Below are positions 1-5,465 of a stretch of 5,557 nt of DNA, in pieces. Made by a program: the position numbers and the translations under genes. The notes under the pieces were generated by a model, which ran no database searches, was not told the DNA's origin, and was given only the letters and a program-made list of their open reading frames with translations. The stretch is from the NCBI GenBank assembly GCA_934438135.1, contig CAKSBP010000094.1:1-5557 (forward strand), read 5' to 3'. The stretch is from an uncultured Clostridium sp. Its GTDB lineage: Bacteria; Bacillota; Clostridia; Lachnospirales; Lachnospiraceae. Position 1 is the stretch's first letter; each line of letters opens with the position of its first letter.

Positions 1-154
1 GAGAATAATATTTACTTTTCAATGTGCAATGCCAGTGTTTTGCCGGCATGATCACTCAAGATTCCGAGAGATCATTATTTTCTTCCCTATAACATAATTT
101 ATAGCATAATTTTCTGCCTTATTCCTTAACTTTTCAGCTAGCTAATAGCACATT

Positions 155-1033
155 TCAGACATATTTATTTCCAGCTATTCCTGTCCTATATTCTCTGGGA
201 CTTTGGTGAAATGCTTTCCTGAATTGTCTGGAAAAATAATTACTATCTGAAAAGCCACTTAACTGGGCAACTTCGGTAATTGTCATCCGTGTGCTCCGAA
301 GCAGACCAGATGCATGCTGTATACGAAGAATATTGATATATTTTAACGGTGTTGTATGATATGCTTCCTCAAACAGCCTTGTAAAATGCCTTGTAGAAAC
401 TCCCGCCATTTCCGCAAGTTCCGGTATCAAGAGCGTTTCTGTAAAATGCCGCTCCATATAGGCAATGGATCGTGCTATGGAAATCGCACCTTTCTCCTCT
501 TCCTTTTCTTTCAACTGATACAATCGGGATAACTGTACCGTCAACACTGTAAAATACCCAAGAATTACGGTCTTCCATCCAGCTTTTTTTTGATCGTATT
601 CCGCTAACATCATCTGTGTCATTCTCTCTATTTTTTCAAAGTCTGAAAGATTCAGTGACAGTCTGCTCTGAAACCCATGCCGTTTTGTCATAGCTGGTTC
701 AATCATAAATAATGCATGATAACCTGGCGATGTACGGATATCGCTGTCTTTGGGAAGCAGATGTTCCTGCTGATACATAATATTACAGATATGAAAATCA
801 ACCGTATCCTTATAACTATGAGATGTACCTTCTCTCATAACAAATACATCTCCCTTTTTCACAAGATATTCTTCGCCATTCACAACATGAACGGCAGAAC
901 CGCTTAGTACAATTACCAGTTCCGAAAAGCCATTGTTCTCATGGGAGAAAATTCCATTCTCGTGTTTCCCATATTGAATAAAAAAAGGGAACGTTTTATC
1001 CTTCGTAAAATACTCAAGGTACATTGGGAACAT
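155..1033 (-). CDS. AraC-family transcriptional regulator with N-terminal cupin domain
   Basis: A 292-residue one-component DNA-binding regulator, normal length for the family. Residues about 30-80 form a cupin-like sensor domain (HENNGFSELVIVLSG, then GDVFVMREGTSHSY), the usual ligand-binding arm. The C-terminal 100 residues carry the AraC double helix-turn-helix: first helix pair about 201-224 (IPELAEMAGVSTRHFTRLF), second about 251-275 (TITEVAQLSGFSDSNYFSRQF), followed by the typical SPREYR ending. The frame stays open back to a GTG at 1042, but that GTG lies inside the ribosome site GGAGGT (1041-1046); the ATG at 1033, seven bases downstream, is the correct start. The gene follows the HAD phosphatase gene on the same strand after 77 bases, so co-transcription is possible. 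The inducer and target genes cannot be read from sequence; many relatives control sugar-use genes, but no such genes lie here. Family assignment is firm; the regulon is unknown. Confidence 0.93.
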   Translation of the reverse strand: MFPMYLEYFTKDKTFPFFIQYGKHENGIFSHENNGFSELVIVLSGSAVHVVNGEEYLVKKGDVFVMREGTSHSYKDTVDFHICNIMYQQEHLLPKDSDIRTSPGYHALFMIEPAMTKRHGFQSRLSLNLSDFEKIERMTQMMLAEYDQKKAGWKTVILGYFTVLTVQLSRLYQLKEKEEEKGAISIARSIAYMERHFTETLLIPELAEMAGVSTRHFTRLFEEAYHTTPLKYINILRIQHASGLLRSTRMTITEVAQLSGFSDSNYFSRQFRKAFHQSPREYRTGIAGNKYV

Positions 1034-1040
1034 ATAGAAC

Positions 1041-1046
1041 ACCTCC
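1041..1046 (-). promoter_or_regulatory. Ribosome binding site deciding the AraC-family start
   Basis: The minus strand reads GGAGGT seven bases before the ATG at 1033. It includes the first two bases of the upstream in-frame GTG (1042-1040), which rules that GTG out as a start. The next in-frame ATG, at 1024, is 16 bases away and too far. Confidence 0.85.
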
Positions 1047-1110
1047 AGTTTTATTTCTGGTAATAGTCCATAATTCCATGATTAACGATGATATCACCAT
1101 CCTGCAACGA

Positions 1111-1800
1111 TTATCTTAATAACAGTTCTCTCAATCCAGTAAAATCAAAAACCTCATAATCCGGAATAAAATTCGTTTTATTCTCCAGCCGTTTCGGATT
1201 AAACCAGCAGGTATCCACTCCGTAATTAATACCACCTTTGATATCTGAATTTAAGTTATCCCCAATCATCAAAACTTCTTTCTTCGCAAAGTTTCCCATT
1301 GCATTCACTGCATACTCATAGATACCAGGCTCCGGCTTAGACACTCCCAGTTCTTCCGAAATAATAATCTCATCAAAATACTTTGCAATTACGGATTTTC
1401 GAATTCTTCCTTTCTGAACAGATGTCAGTCCATTTGTAACAATTGCCATACGATAACAGCCACTTAAATCCTCAATCAGTTCCTTGGCCCCATCCAATAA
1501 AATAGAACTGCCTCCTAAATGCTTCATGTAACATGCAGCAAATTCGTATTCATCCTGATCAATCCCCTGTTTTTTCAAAAATCTTCGAAATCGTTCCACC
1601 TTTAATTCTGTTAAAGTAATTAACCCGTCTTCGAGCTCTTTCCAAATGAGTCGATTCAATTCCTTATACACCTGAAAATAAAGTTCTTCCTGAGCATCTA
1701 TCCCATATTCCTGCATCGTATTGTGGAAGGCTTCTGCCTCCGATTTATCAAAATCAAATAATGTTTCATCTGCATCAAATAGTAATACTTTGTATTTCAT
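1111..1800 (-). CDS. HAD-superfamily hydrolase, YjjG/YfnB-type (noncanonical pyrimidine nucleotidase-like)
   Basis: A 229-residue cytosolic phosphatase of the haloacid dehalogenase superfamily. All four motifs are present. Motif I is FDADETLFDF, with nucleophile Asp9 and general acid/base Asp11. Motif II is IVTNG, with Thr122. Motif III is SKPEP, with Lys155. Motif IV is IGDNLNSDIKGG, with Mg-binding Asp181 and Asp186. Residues about 15-100 form the helical C1 cap. The N-terminal motif DADETLFDFDKSE and the overall length match the YjjG/YfnB group, whose characterised E. coli member dephosphorylates nucleoside monophosphates, including noncanonical pyrimidine ones. The exact substrate here is an inference. 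The start is the ATG at 1800, with AGGAGA five bases upstream. A promoter sits just upstream (1839-1868), and the AraC-family gene follows on the same strand. Nothing looks broken. Confidence 0.92.
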   Translation of the reverse strand: MKYKVLLFDADETLFDFDKSEAEAFHNTMQEYGIDAQEELYFQVYKELNRLIWKELEDGLITLTELKVERFRRFLKKQGIDQDEYEFAACYMKHLGGSSILLDGAKELIEDLSGCYRMAIVTNGLTSVQKGRIRKSVIAKYFDEIIISEELGVSKPEPGIYEYAVNAMGNFAKKEVLMIGDNLNSDIKGGINYGVDTCWFNPKRLENKTNFIPDYEVFDFTGLRELLLR

Positions 1801-1838
1801 AAAGTTCTCCTGTACATTTCATATTTTTAGTTACCAGT

Positions 1839-1868
1839 ATTATATCCTATTTTATTGATTTCCGTAAA
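1839..1868 (-). promoter_or_regulatory. Candidate sigma-A promoter of the HAD hydrolase gene
   Basis: On the minus strand a perfect -10 box TATAAT (1844-1839) is preceded by TTTACG (1868-1863; four of six -35 consensus bases) with an 18-base spacer. Transcription would begin about 30 bases before the ATG at 1800. This suggests the HAD gene, and perhaps the AraC gene after it, is expressed independently of the upstream DUF2809 gene. Confidence 0.55.
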
Positions 1869-1910
1869 CAGCATAATTTATTTAATTAACGGAAAATTCA
1901 CAATGATTCT

Positions 1911-2312
1911 TTACACCCAGCACTTCTGCCTCTTCCATCTCCAAAGCTCATATCCTCCCATAATAGTGCATCCAATGGCATAACACCCAATATCCCTCAC
2001 ATCAAAAACTGTTCCGATTATAACTCTTGCAAGAGTATTATGTTCCAGTCCAAGATGTTTAACCAGATTTCCATATTGAAGGAACTCTACTAGCAGCGCA
2101 AATAAAAATACATATAGTGGAAGCAGCCTGCATCCTTCTGGAATTATAATCCGCACAAAGAAATAAATTAAAATCACCACAAGCATATCTCCAATAAGGG
2201 GCCGGACAAAATTATCATCCACAAATAACGCAATGCACACCTCTATTAGTAAAAGCATTAAAAATGCAATTCCATAATTTCGGCGAAGTTTTTTCTCCCG
2301 CATATTCTTCAA
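1911..2312 (-). CDS. DUF2809-family small integral membrane protein
   Basis: A 133-residue very hydrophobic protein with about four predicted membrane segments (roughly residues 13-31, 39-57, 63-80 and 105-121) and a basic N-terminus (REKKLRRN) that favours an inside orientation. Family-like landmarks are RPLIGDMLVVILIY, VEFLQY and ARVIIGTVFDVRDIGCYAIG, in the order expected for DUF2809. The biochemical function of this family is not known. The likely start is TTG at 2312: GGAAGGTG lies at the right distance upstream and an in-frame TAG immediately precedes the TTG. The first in-frame ATG, three codons later (2303), is about 17 bases from that site. The gene is divergent from the manganese catalase. 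I see no clear terminator between it and the HAD gene, so some read-through is possible. Confidence 0.75.
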   Translation of the reverse strand: MKNMREKKLRRNYGIAFLMLLLIEVCIALFVDDNFVRPLIGDMLVVILIYFFVRIIIPEGCRLLPLYVFLFALLVEFLQYGNLVKHLGLEHNTLARVIIGTVFDVRDIGCYAIGCTIMGGYELWRWKRQKCWV

Positions 2313-2355
2313 CTATTTCACCTTCCCTTTTGGTATATCTATTTCCTATAAAAAA

Positions 2356-2364
2356 ATTATAGCA
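2356..2364 (-). promoter_or_regulatory. Candidate extended -10 promoter of the DUF2809 gene
   Basis: The minus strand reads TGCTATAAT, an extended -10 element (TGn plus TATAAT), about 45 bases before the TTG start. The hexamer 17 bases upstream, TTCTGC, is a poor -35 match, which extended -10 promoters tolerate. That hexamer falls inside the inverted repeat at 2370-2393, so a protein bound there could block this promoter. Confidence 0.5.
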
Positions 2365-2369
2365 TACTC

Positions 2370-2393
2370 TTTCCAAATGCAGAACATTGGAAA
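2370..2393. promoter_or_regulatory. Inverted repeat between divergent genes, candidate operator
   Basis: The two arms TTTCCA-ATG and CAT-TGGAAA pair over nine positions around the core CAGAA, with one extra A in the left arm. The repeat covers the -35 position of the leftward DUF2809 promoter and lies about 65 bases before the catalase start. That is the usual place for a repressor site serving both genes. No binding protein can be named from this sequence, and a fortuitous AT-rich palindrome is possible. Confidence 0.35.
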
Positions 2394-2456
2394 ACATTTT
2401 CCGTATAAATCCAGTTCAATTCTGGCATATTAACAGTAATAGAAAGGAGTGTTTTT

Positions 2457-3137
2457 ATGTTTAAACATGAAAAACAGCTTTTTCATCCAGTGGAGGTCGA
2501 AAAACCCAACCCACAGTATGCCGTTTTACTACAGGAACAGCTCGGCGGCGGAAATGGTGAATTAAAAGCAGCATTACAATATATGTCCCAAAGTTTCCGT
2601 ATTAAAGACCCAGAAATCAAGGATTTATTTATGGATATCGCAGCAGAAGAATTAAGTCATATGGAAATGGTTGCTCAAACTATTAATCTATTAAATGGAC
2701 ATGATGTTGATTACGAGCAGGTAGATGCAGGGGAAATCCAGTCCCACGTCATCCTTGGGCTGAATCCGGGACTGATTAATGCATCGGGCTATTCCTGGAC
2801 AGGCGATTATGTTACTGTAACCGGTGATTTGTGTGCAGATCTTCTATCCAATATTGCCTCTGAACAGCGTGCAAAAGTTGTCTATGAATATCTTTACCGC
2901 CAGATTAATGACCAGAAAGTCAAAGATACCATCGACTTTCTTCTAAATCGCGAGGAGGCGCACAATGCCCTGTTCCGCCAGGCATTTAATAAAGTGCAGG
3001 ATACTGGCTCCAACAAAGACTTCGGTGTCACAGCAGATTCCCGCATCTACTTTGACTTATCCAGTCCATCCCCAGCCAATTCCTCTTTTGGAGACACCAA
3101 AGCAAACCCTCCAGGTTTTAATAATCCAAATGCATAG
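2457..3137 (+). CDS. Manganese (non-haem) catalase family protein
   Basis: A 226-residue ferritin-like four-helix protein of the manganese catalase family, which converts hydrogen peroxide to water and oxygen at a dimanganese centre in the cytoplasm. All expected ligands are visible: Glu35 (GGNGELKAALQY), Glu65 and His68 (AEELSHMEM), Glu136 (SEQRAKVVYEY) and His169 (NREEAHNALF), with second-shell Glu166. The 33-residue spacing between Glu136 and His169 equals that of the Lactobacillus plantarum enzyme. The protein is shorter than that enzyme (about 266 residues) and longer than spore-coat CotJC (about 190). Its tail from residue 195 is rich in Pro, Ser and Asn. The start is the ATG at 2457, with AAAGGAG seven bases upstream. 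It is a single-gene unit, divergent from DUF2809 and ended by the hairpin at 3148-3199. In an anaerobe it probably serves peroxide defence; a spore-coat role cannot be excluded. No PerR-like box is evident upstream. Confidence 0.93.
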   Translation: MFKHEKQLFHPVEVEKPNPQYAVLLQEQLGGGNGELKAALQYMSQSFRIKDPEIKDLFMDIAAEELSHMEMVAQTINLLNGHDVDYEQVDAGEIQSHVILGLNPGLINASGYSWTGDYVTVTGDLCADLLSNIASEQRAKVVYEYLYRQINDQKVKDTIDFLLNREEAHNALFRQAFNKVQDTGSNKDFGVTADSRIYFDLSSPSPANSSFGDTKANPPGFNNPNA

Positions 3138-3147
3138 ATATTTTATG

Positions 3148-3199
3148 AAAAACAGGCTATCAATCCTCAAACAATATCAAAATTGACAGCCTGTTTTTT
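3148..3199. terminator. Bidirectional rho-independent terminator between convergent genes
   Basis: The arms at 3148-3158 and 3188-3198 pair over 11 bases (AAAAACAGGCT with AGCCTGTTTTT). After one mismatch, TCAA/TTGA adds four pairs, with a 19-base loop. The plus strand ends in six Ts and the minus strand in five. It lies ten bases after the catalase stop, and the stop codon of the YyaL-type remnant (3198-3200) overlaps its edge, so it serves both convergent genes. Confidence 0.88.
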
Positions 3200-4322
3200 A
3201 TTTCAACTCTAAATACTTCTTCAACTTTTCTATTCCGGTAAATGGTGGATTACACTGAAATCCTTCGCAGATATAAAATTCACTTTCTTCTTCGGTTCGG
3301 TCATATTCTTTAGTATATGGTGCGGCTATTGCCAATCCTTTTGCAGAATGTTCTTCAATCGGAACCACCACTGTTTCCGGCAGAAAATATTTCCGAAGAA
3401 GCTGTCTCAATTCATCCATATCCAACGGATTCTTTATCACACAGACAATTTCTCTGCCTTCTAACAGCTGTATCATCATCGCACACAGTGCAAATGTGGC
3501 TGACGTTGGATAGGTTTTAATCTCTCTATTTAAAAATGTGAACTGTCTGTCAGCAACCTTCCAATATTCTTCTCTCCGAGTGATTTTCTCCAGCTTGACA
3601 AGTACATATGCAGCCATGGAATTTCCCGATGGCATTGCACCATCATAAAACTCCTTCGGCCGGAGAATCAGATTTTCTGCATCCGAACCGTAAAAATAGA
3701 ATCCACCGTTTTTCTCATCCCAAAACAGCCGAATCATTTCATTGGTATCTGCCACTGCCTGCGACAGATAATTCGGGTCAAAGGTTGCTTCATACAGCGT
3801 AATCTGTGCAAAAATAAAATATGCATAATCCTCTAGATTACCAAGCCCGCTCCGATGTCCATCCCGATACCGAACGTACAGGCGTTTGTTCTCATTCCGC
3901 ATTTCCTGGCTGATAAACTGATAGGCACACCTTGCCACATTCATATAATTGACATCACCCACCACCTGGTATGCCTTTACAAATGCTGCAATCATCAAAC
4001 TGTTCCACGACGTCAAAATTTTATCATCCTTATGAAGTTTCCATCGTTTTCTTCGATATTCATACAACTTCTGACGAAACTCCTTCATCTGACTGTCTTC
4101 TTCCTTGTCATATTTTCTGCCAATCCGATTTGGAATACTTGCATCTTTAAAATTACCACGCTTCGTTATCTGATAATATTCACAAAATCTACAGCCGTCT
4201 TCTTCACCCAGCACAGTTCTGATTTCTTCTGGCGTAAAGACATAATACTTTCCTTCTTCGCCTTCACTGTCCGCATCCTGTGCACAGTAAAATCCGCCAT
4301 GCTCATCCGTCATTTCTTCCAT
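3198..4322 (-). pseudogene. 5'-truncated YyaL/SPATA20-type (DUF255, thioredoxin-domain) gene
   Basis: The 374-residue frame matches the C-terminal part of the YyaL/SPATA20 family, whose full-length members are about 600-700 residues with an N-terminal thioredoxin-like DUF255 domain followed by an alpha/alpha-barrel resembling sugar epimerases. The family's biochemical role is unsettled. Visible landmarks are GGFYCAQDADSEGEEGKYYV (9-28), DDKILTSWNSLMIAA (99-113), LEDYAYF (163-169), GGFYFYGSDAE (206-216), RPKEFYDGAMPSGNSMAA (221-238) and the closing CEGFQCNPPFTGIEKL. The missing part includes the DUF255 domain with its CxxC-type site and the start of the barrel. No ribosome site precedes the ATG at 4322. 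The frame reads back only to a TAA at 4368-4370, and family-like sequence fades at about 4343. A foreign hairpin and an IS66 remnant lie directly beyond, so the front was removed by rearrangement. Apart from this truncation the frame is intact, suggesting a recent event or an assembly join. Any product would probably be inactive. Confidence 0.85.
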
Positions 4323-4350
4323 AATCCCGTCTTTGACAGTTCTAAAAGCA

Positions 4351-4395
4351 AAAAATCGCTGTATCCATTATATTTACTGGATTCCAGCGATTTTT
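4351..4395. terminator. Terminator-like hairpin at the scar, best read on the minus strand
   Basis: Arms 4351-4361 and 4385-4395 pair perfectly over 11 bases (AAAAATCGCTG with CAGCGATTTTT). An inner ATCCA/TGGAT stem (4363-4367 with 4378-4382) closes a ten-base loop. Read leftward the hairpin is followed by TTTTTTGCTTTT, a good U-run; read rightward it ends TTTTTGG. It therefore probably terminated a minus-strand gene now lost, whose tail may survive at 4370-4456. It lies directly in front of the truncated YyaL-type frame. Confidence 0.6.
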
Positions 4396-4456
4396 GGTAT
4401 TGTCACGGTGTTTGGTATTTTTTCATTTTCCTTTGCTTTGCTTCTGAATTGTTTTC

Positions 4457-5200
4457 ATGAACAGGCAGATTGTTCTTTATGATTACCAGCCCACAAGAAA
4501 AGTAGATCATCCGAAGTAGTTTCTTAAGGAGTTCAAAGGAGTTTGTGTCACAGATGGTTACGAGGTTTATCACAGTCTGGAAAAACAGCGTGAGGATCTG
4601 ATGATTGCGGGATGCTGGGCACATGCAAGAAGGCGGTTTGATGAAGCCGTTAAGGCACTGCCAAAGGAAAGCCAAAAAGGGACTCTTGCATACCTTGCCC
4701 TGAGCCAGATACAGGCTATCTATAGGGAAGAGAACAAACTTCGTGACATGGAGCCGAAGGAACGACAGATACATCGCCAGCTTACGGTAAAGCCGCTGGT
4801 AGATGTCTATTTTTCGTGGGTAAGACAAAATGTAAATAAAGTTACGGCTAAAAGTAAAACGCATAATGGTTTTACGTATTCGCTGAATCAGGAAAAGTAC
4901 CTGAGGACGTTTCTTTCGGATGGGGAAGTTCCAATGGATAATAACGCTGCGGAGCAGTCGATTAGAGGATTCTGCATAGGGAAGAAAAACTGGGTAATGA
5001 TCGATACGGTTGCAGGTGCCCAGTCCAGTGCTATCATTTACAGTATCGCAGAAACGGCGAAAGCGAATAATCTGAAACCGTATGATTATTTTGAATATCT
5101 TCTCACAGAGATTCCTAAGCATATGGATGAAACAGGAAATGAATTCTGTGAAAGACTGTTGCCATGGTCGGATGAATTGCCAGATAGGTGCAGGAAGTGA
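4457..5200 (+). pseudogene. IS66-family transposase (TnpC), 5'-truncated with internal stop
   Basis: This is the C-terminal part of the DDE transposase of an IS66-family element; full-length TnpC is about 500 or more residues. Family sequence is recognisable from RQIVLYDYQPTRK (about 4463) onward. Next come VCVTDGYEVYH with the second catalytic Asp (codon 4553-4555), AGCWAHARRRFDEA, and VPMDNNAAEQSIRGF with the catalytic Glu (codon 4952-4954). The usual IS66 C-terminal segment ending near DELPDRCRK completes it. A TAG at 4517-4519 interrupts the frame (DHPK, stop, FLKEFKGV), where relatives typically have Glu; one G-to-T change would explain it. The longest ATG-initiated frame after it begins at 4601 without a clear ribosome site. 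The zinc-finger and leucine-zipper N-terminus, the first catalytic Asp, and the upstream tnpA and tnpB genes are all absent. The copy is dead. Confidence 0.9.
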
Positions 5201-5208
5201 TTAAGGGA

Positions 5209-5240
5209 AAATACCGCTCGGGAAAGCGGTATTTATTTTA
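5209..5240 (+). terminator. Rho-independent terminator of the IS66 transposase
   Basis: AAATACCGCT (5209-5218) pairs perfectly with AGCGGTATTT (5225-5234) around a six-base loop, CGGGAA, followed by the T-rich ATTTTA. It starts eight bases after the transposase stop and lies inside the inferred right end, so it belongs to the element. Confidence 0.75.
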
Positions 5241-5241
5241 T

Positions 5242-5266
5242 GTGACACTGGCTATGAAGCGTTTAC
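5242..5266. repeat. Putative right terminal inverted repeat of the IS66 element
   Basis: Read inward, the end starts GTAAACGCTTC, consistent with the GTAA start seen in IS66-family terminal repeats. The partner repeat is missing, so the exact boundary is an inference from this motif and its position 66 bases after the transposase stop. Confidence 0.5.
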
Positions 5267-5375
5267 TTTATATATAGTATCTGTTTTGTTTCAGAAATAA
5301 CATATCTGATATTTATTTCCCAAATATTCCTTTTCTTCCACATCTATTTTATTTTTTGCAGACGATTTATTGACA

Positions 5376-5450
5376 TTACTCTTGACTTTTAAGTGCTTCC
5401 TCCAATGCATTCTCTAACTTGCATTTGAACTTGTCCTGCCCCTCAATCAT
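5376..5450 (-). CDS. Possible small ORF or C-terminal remnant, unidentified
   Basis: A 24-codon frame from an ATG at 5450 to a TAA, giving a hydrophilic helix-prone peptide (MIEGQDKFKCKLENALEEAL, then KSQE). The frame stays open upstream to a TAG at 5493-5495, adding lysine-rich residues (EGKRKKENPKKEPL), so this may be the tail of a longer lost gene. The ATG has no good ribosome site and sits inside the hairpin 5439-5456. The charged, helical composition is why I list it. I do not recognise a family, and it may be non-coding. Confidence 0.2.
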   Translation of the reverse strand: MIEGQDKFKCKLENALEEALKSQE

Positions 5451-5465
5451 GAGGGGTTCTTTTTT
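5439..5465 (+). terminator. Rho-independent terminator, owner unknown
   Basis: CCCCTCA (5439-5445) pairs perfectly with TGAGGGG (5450-5456) around the loop ATCA, followed by TTCTTTTTT. This is a textbook terminator for plus-strand transcription. No intact plus-strand gene precedes it, so it belonged either to a gene lost in the rearrangement or to read-through from the IS66 region. Confidence 0.65.

Larger units (their letters stand above)
4457..5266 (+). mobile_element. IS66-family insertion sequence remnant, right end retained
   Basis: The fragment consists of the transposase 3' part, its terminator and a likely right terminal repeat. The inward-read end, GTAAACGCTTCATAGCCAG (5266 back to 5248), begins with GTAA as IS66-family ends generally do. 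No matching left repeat occurs in the window, so the left end was lost and the usual 8-base target duplication cannot be tested. The left limit is approximate, set by where transposase similarity starts; the right limit is inferred from the repeat. Confidence 0.65.

Noticed and set aside
49..74. Hairpin TGATC-CTC / GAG-GATCA downstream of the AraC-family gene
   Set aside because: The stem is short and interrupted by an A-A mismatch, and on the minus strand it is followed by GCC and not a T-run, so it is not a credible terminator for that gene.
2215..2397. A 60-codon minus-strand frame overlapping the start of DUF2809
   Set aside because: It covers the promoter and operator region, runs in another frame through a recognised gene, and has no family features.
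2313..2456. PerR- or Fur-type box upstream of the manganese catalase
   Set aside because: No TTATAAT-N-ATTATAA-like palindrome is present. The only clear palindrome (2370-2393) has an unrelated sequence.
2965..3186. A 73-codon plus-strand frame overlapping the catalase 3' end and the terminator
   Set aside because: It is out of frame with the catalase, has no ribosome site, and ends inside the terminator hairpin.
3855..4460. A 201-codon plus-strand open frame over the YyaL-type remnant
   Set aside because: It is antisense to a frame with clear family motifs, has low-complexity Phe/Ile/Ser-rich content and no recognisable domain.
4403..5122. A 239-codon minus-strand open frame over the IS66 transposase
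   Set aside because: It is antisense to unmistakable IS66 motifs. Only its last 18 or so codons (4403-4456), outside the IS66 similarity, could be a real gene tail, and these are discussed in the findings.
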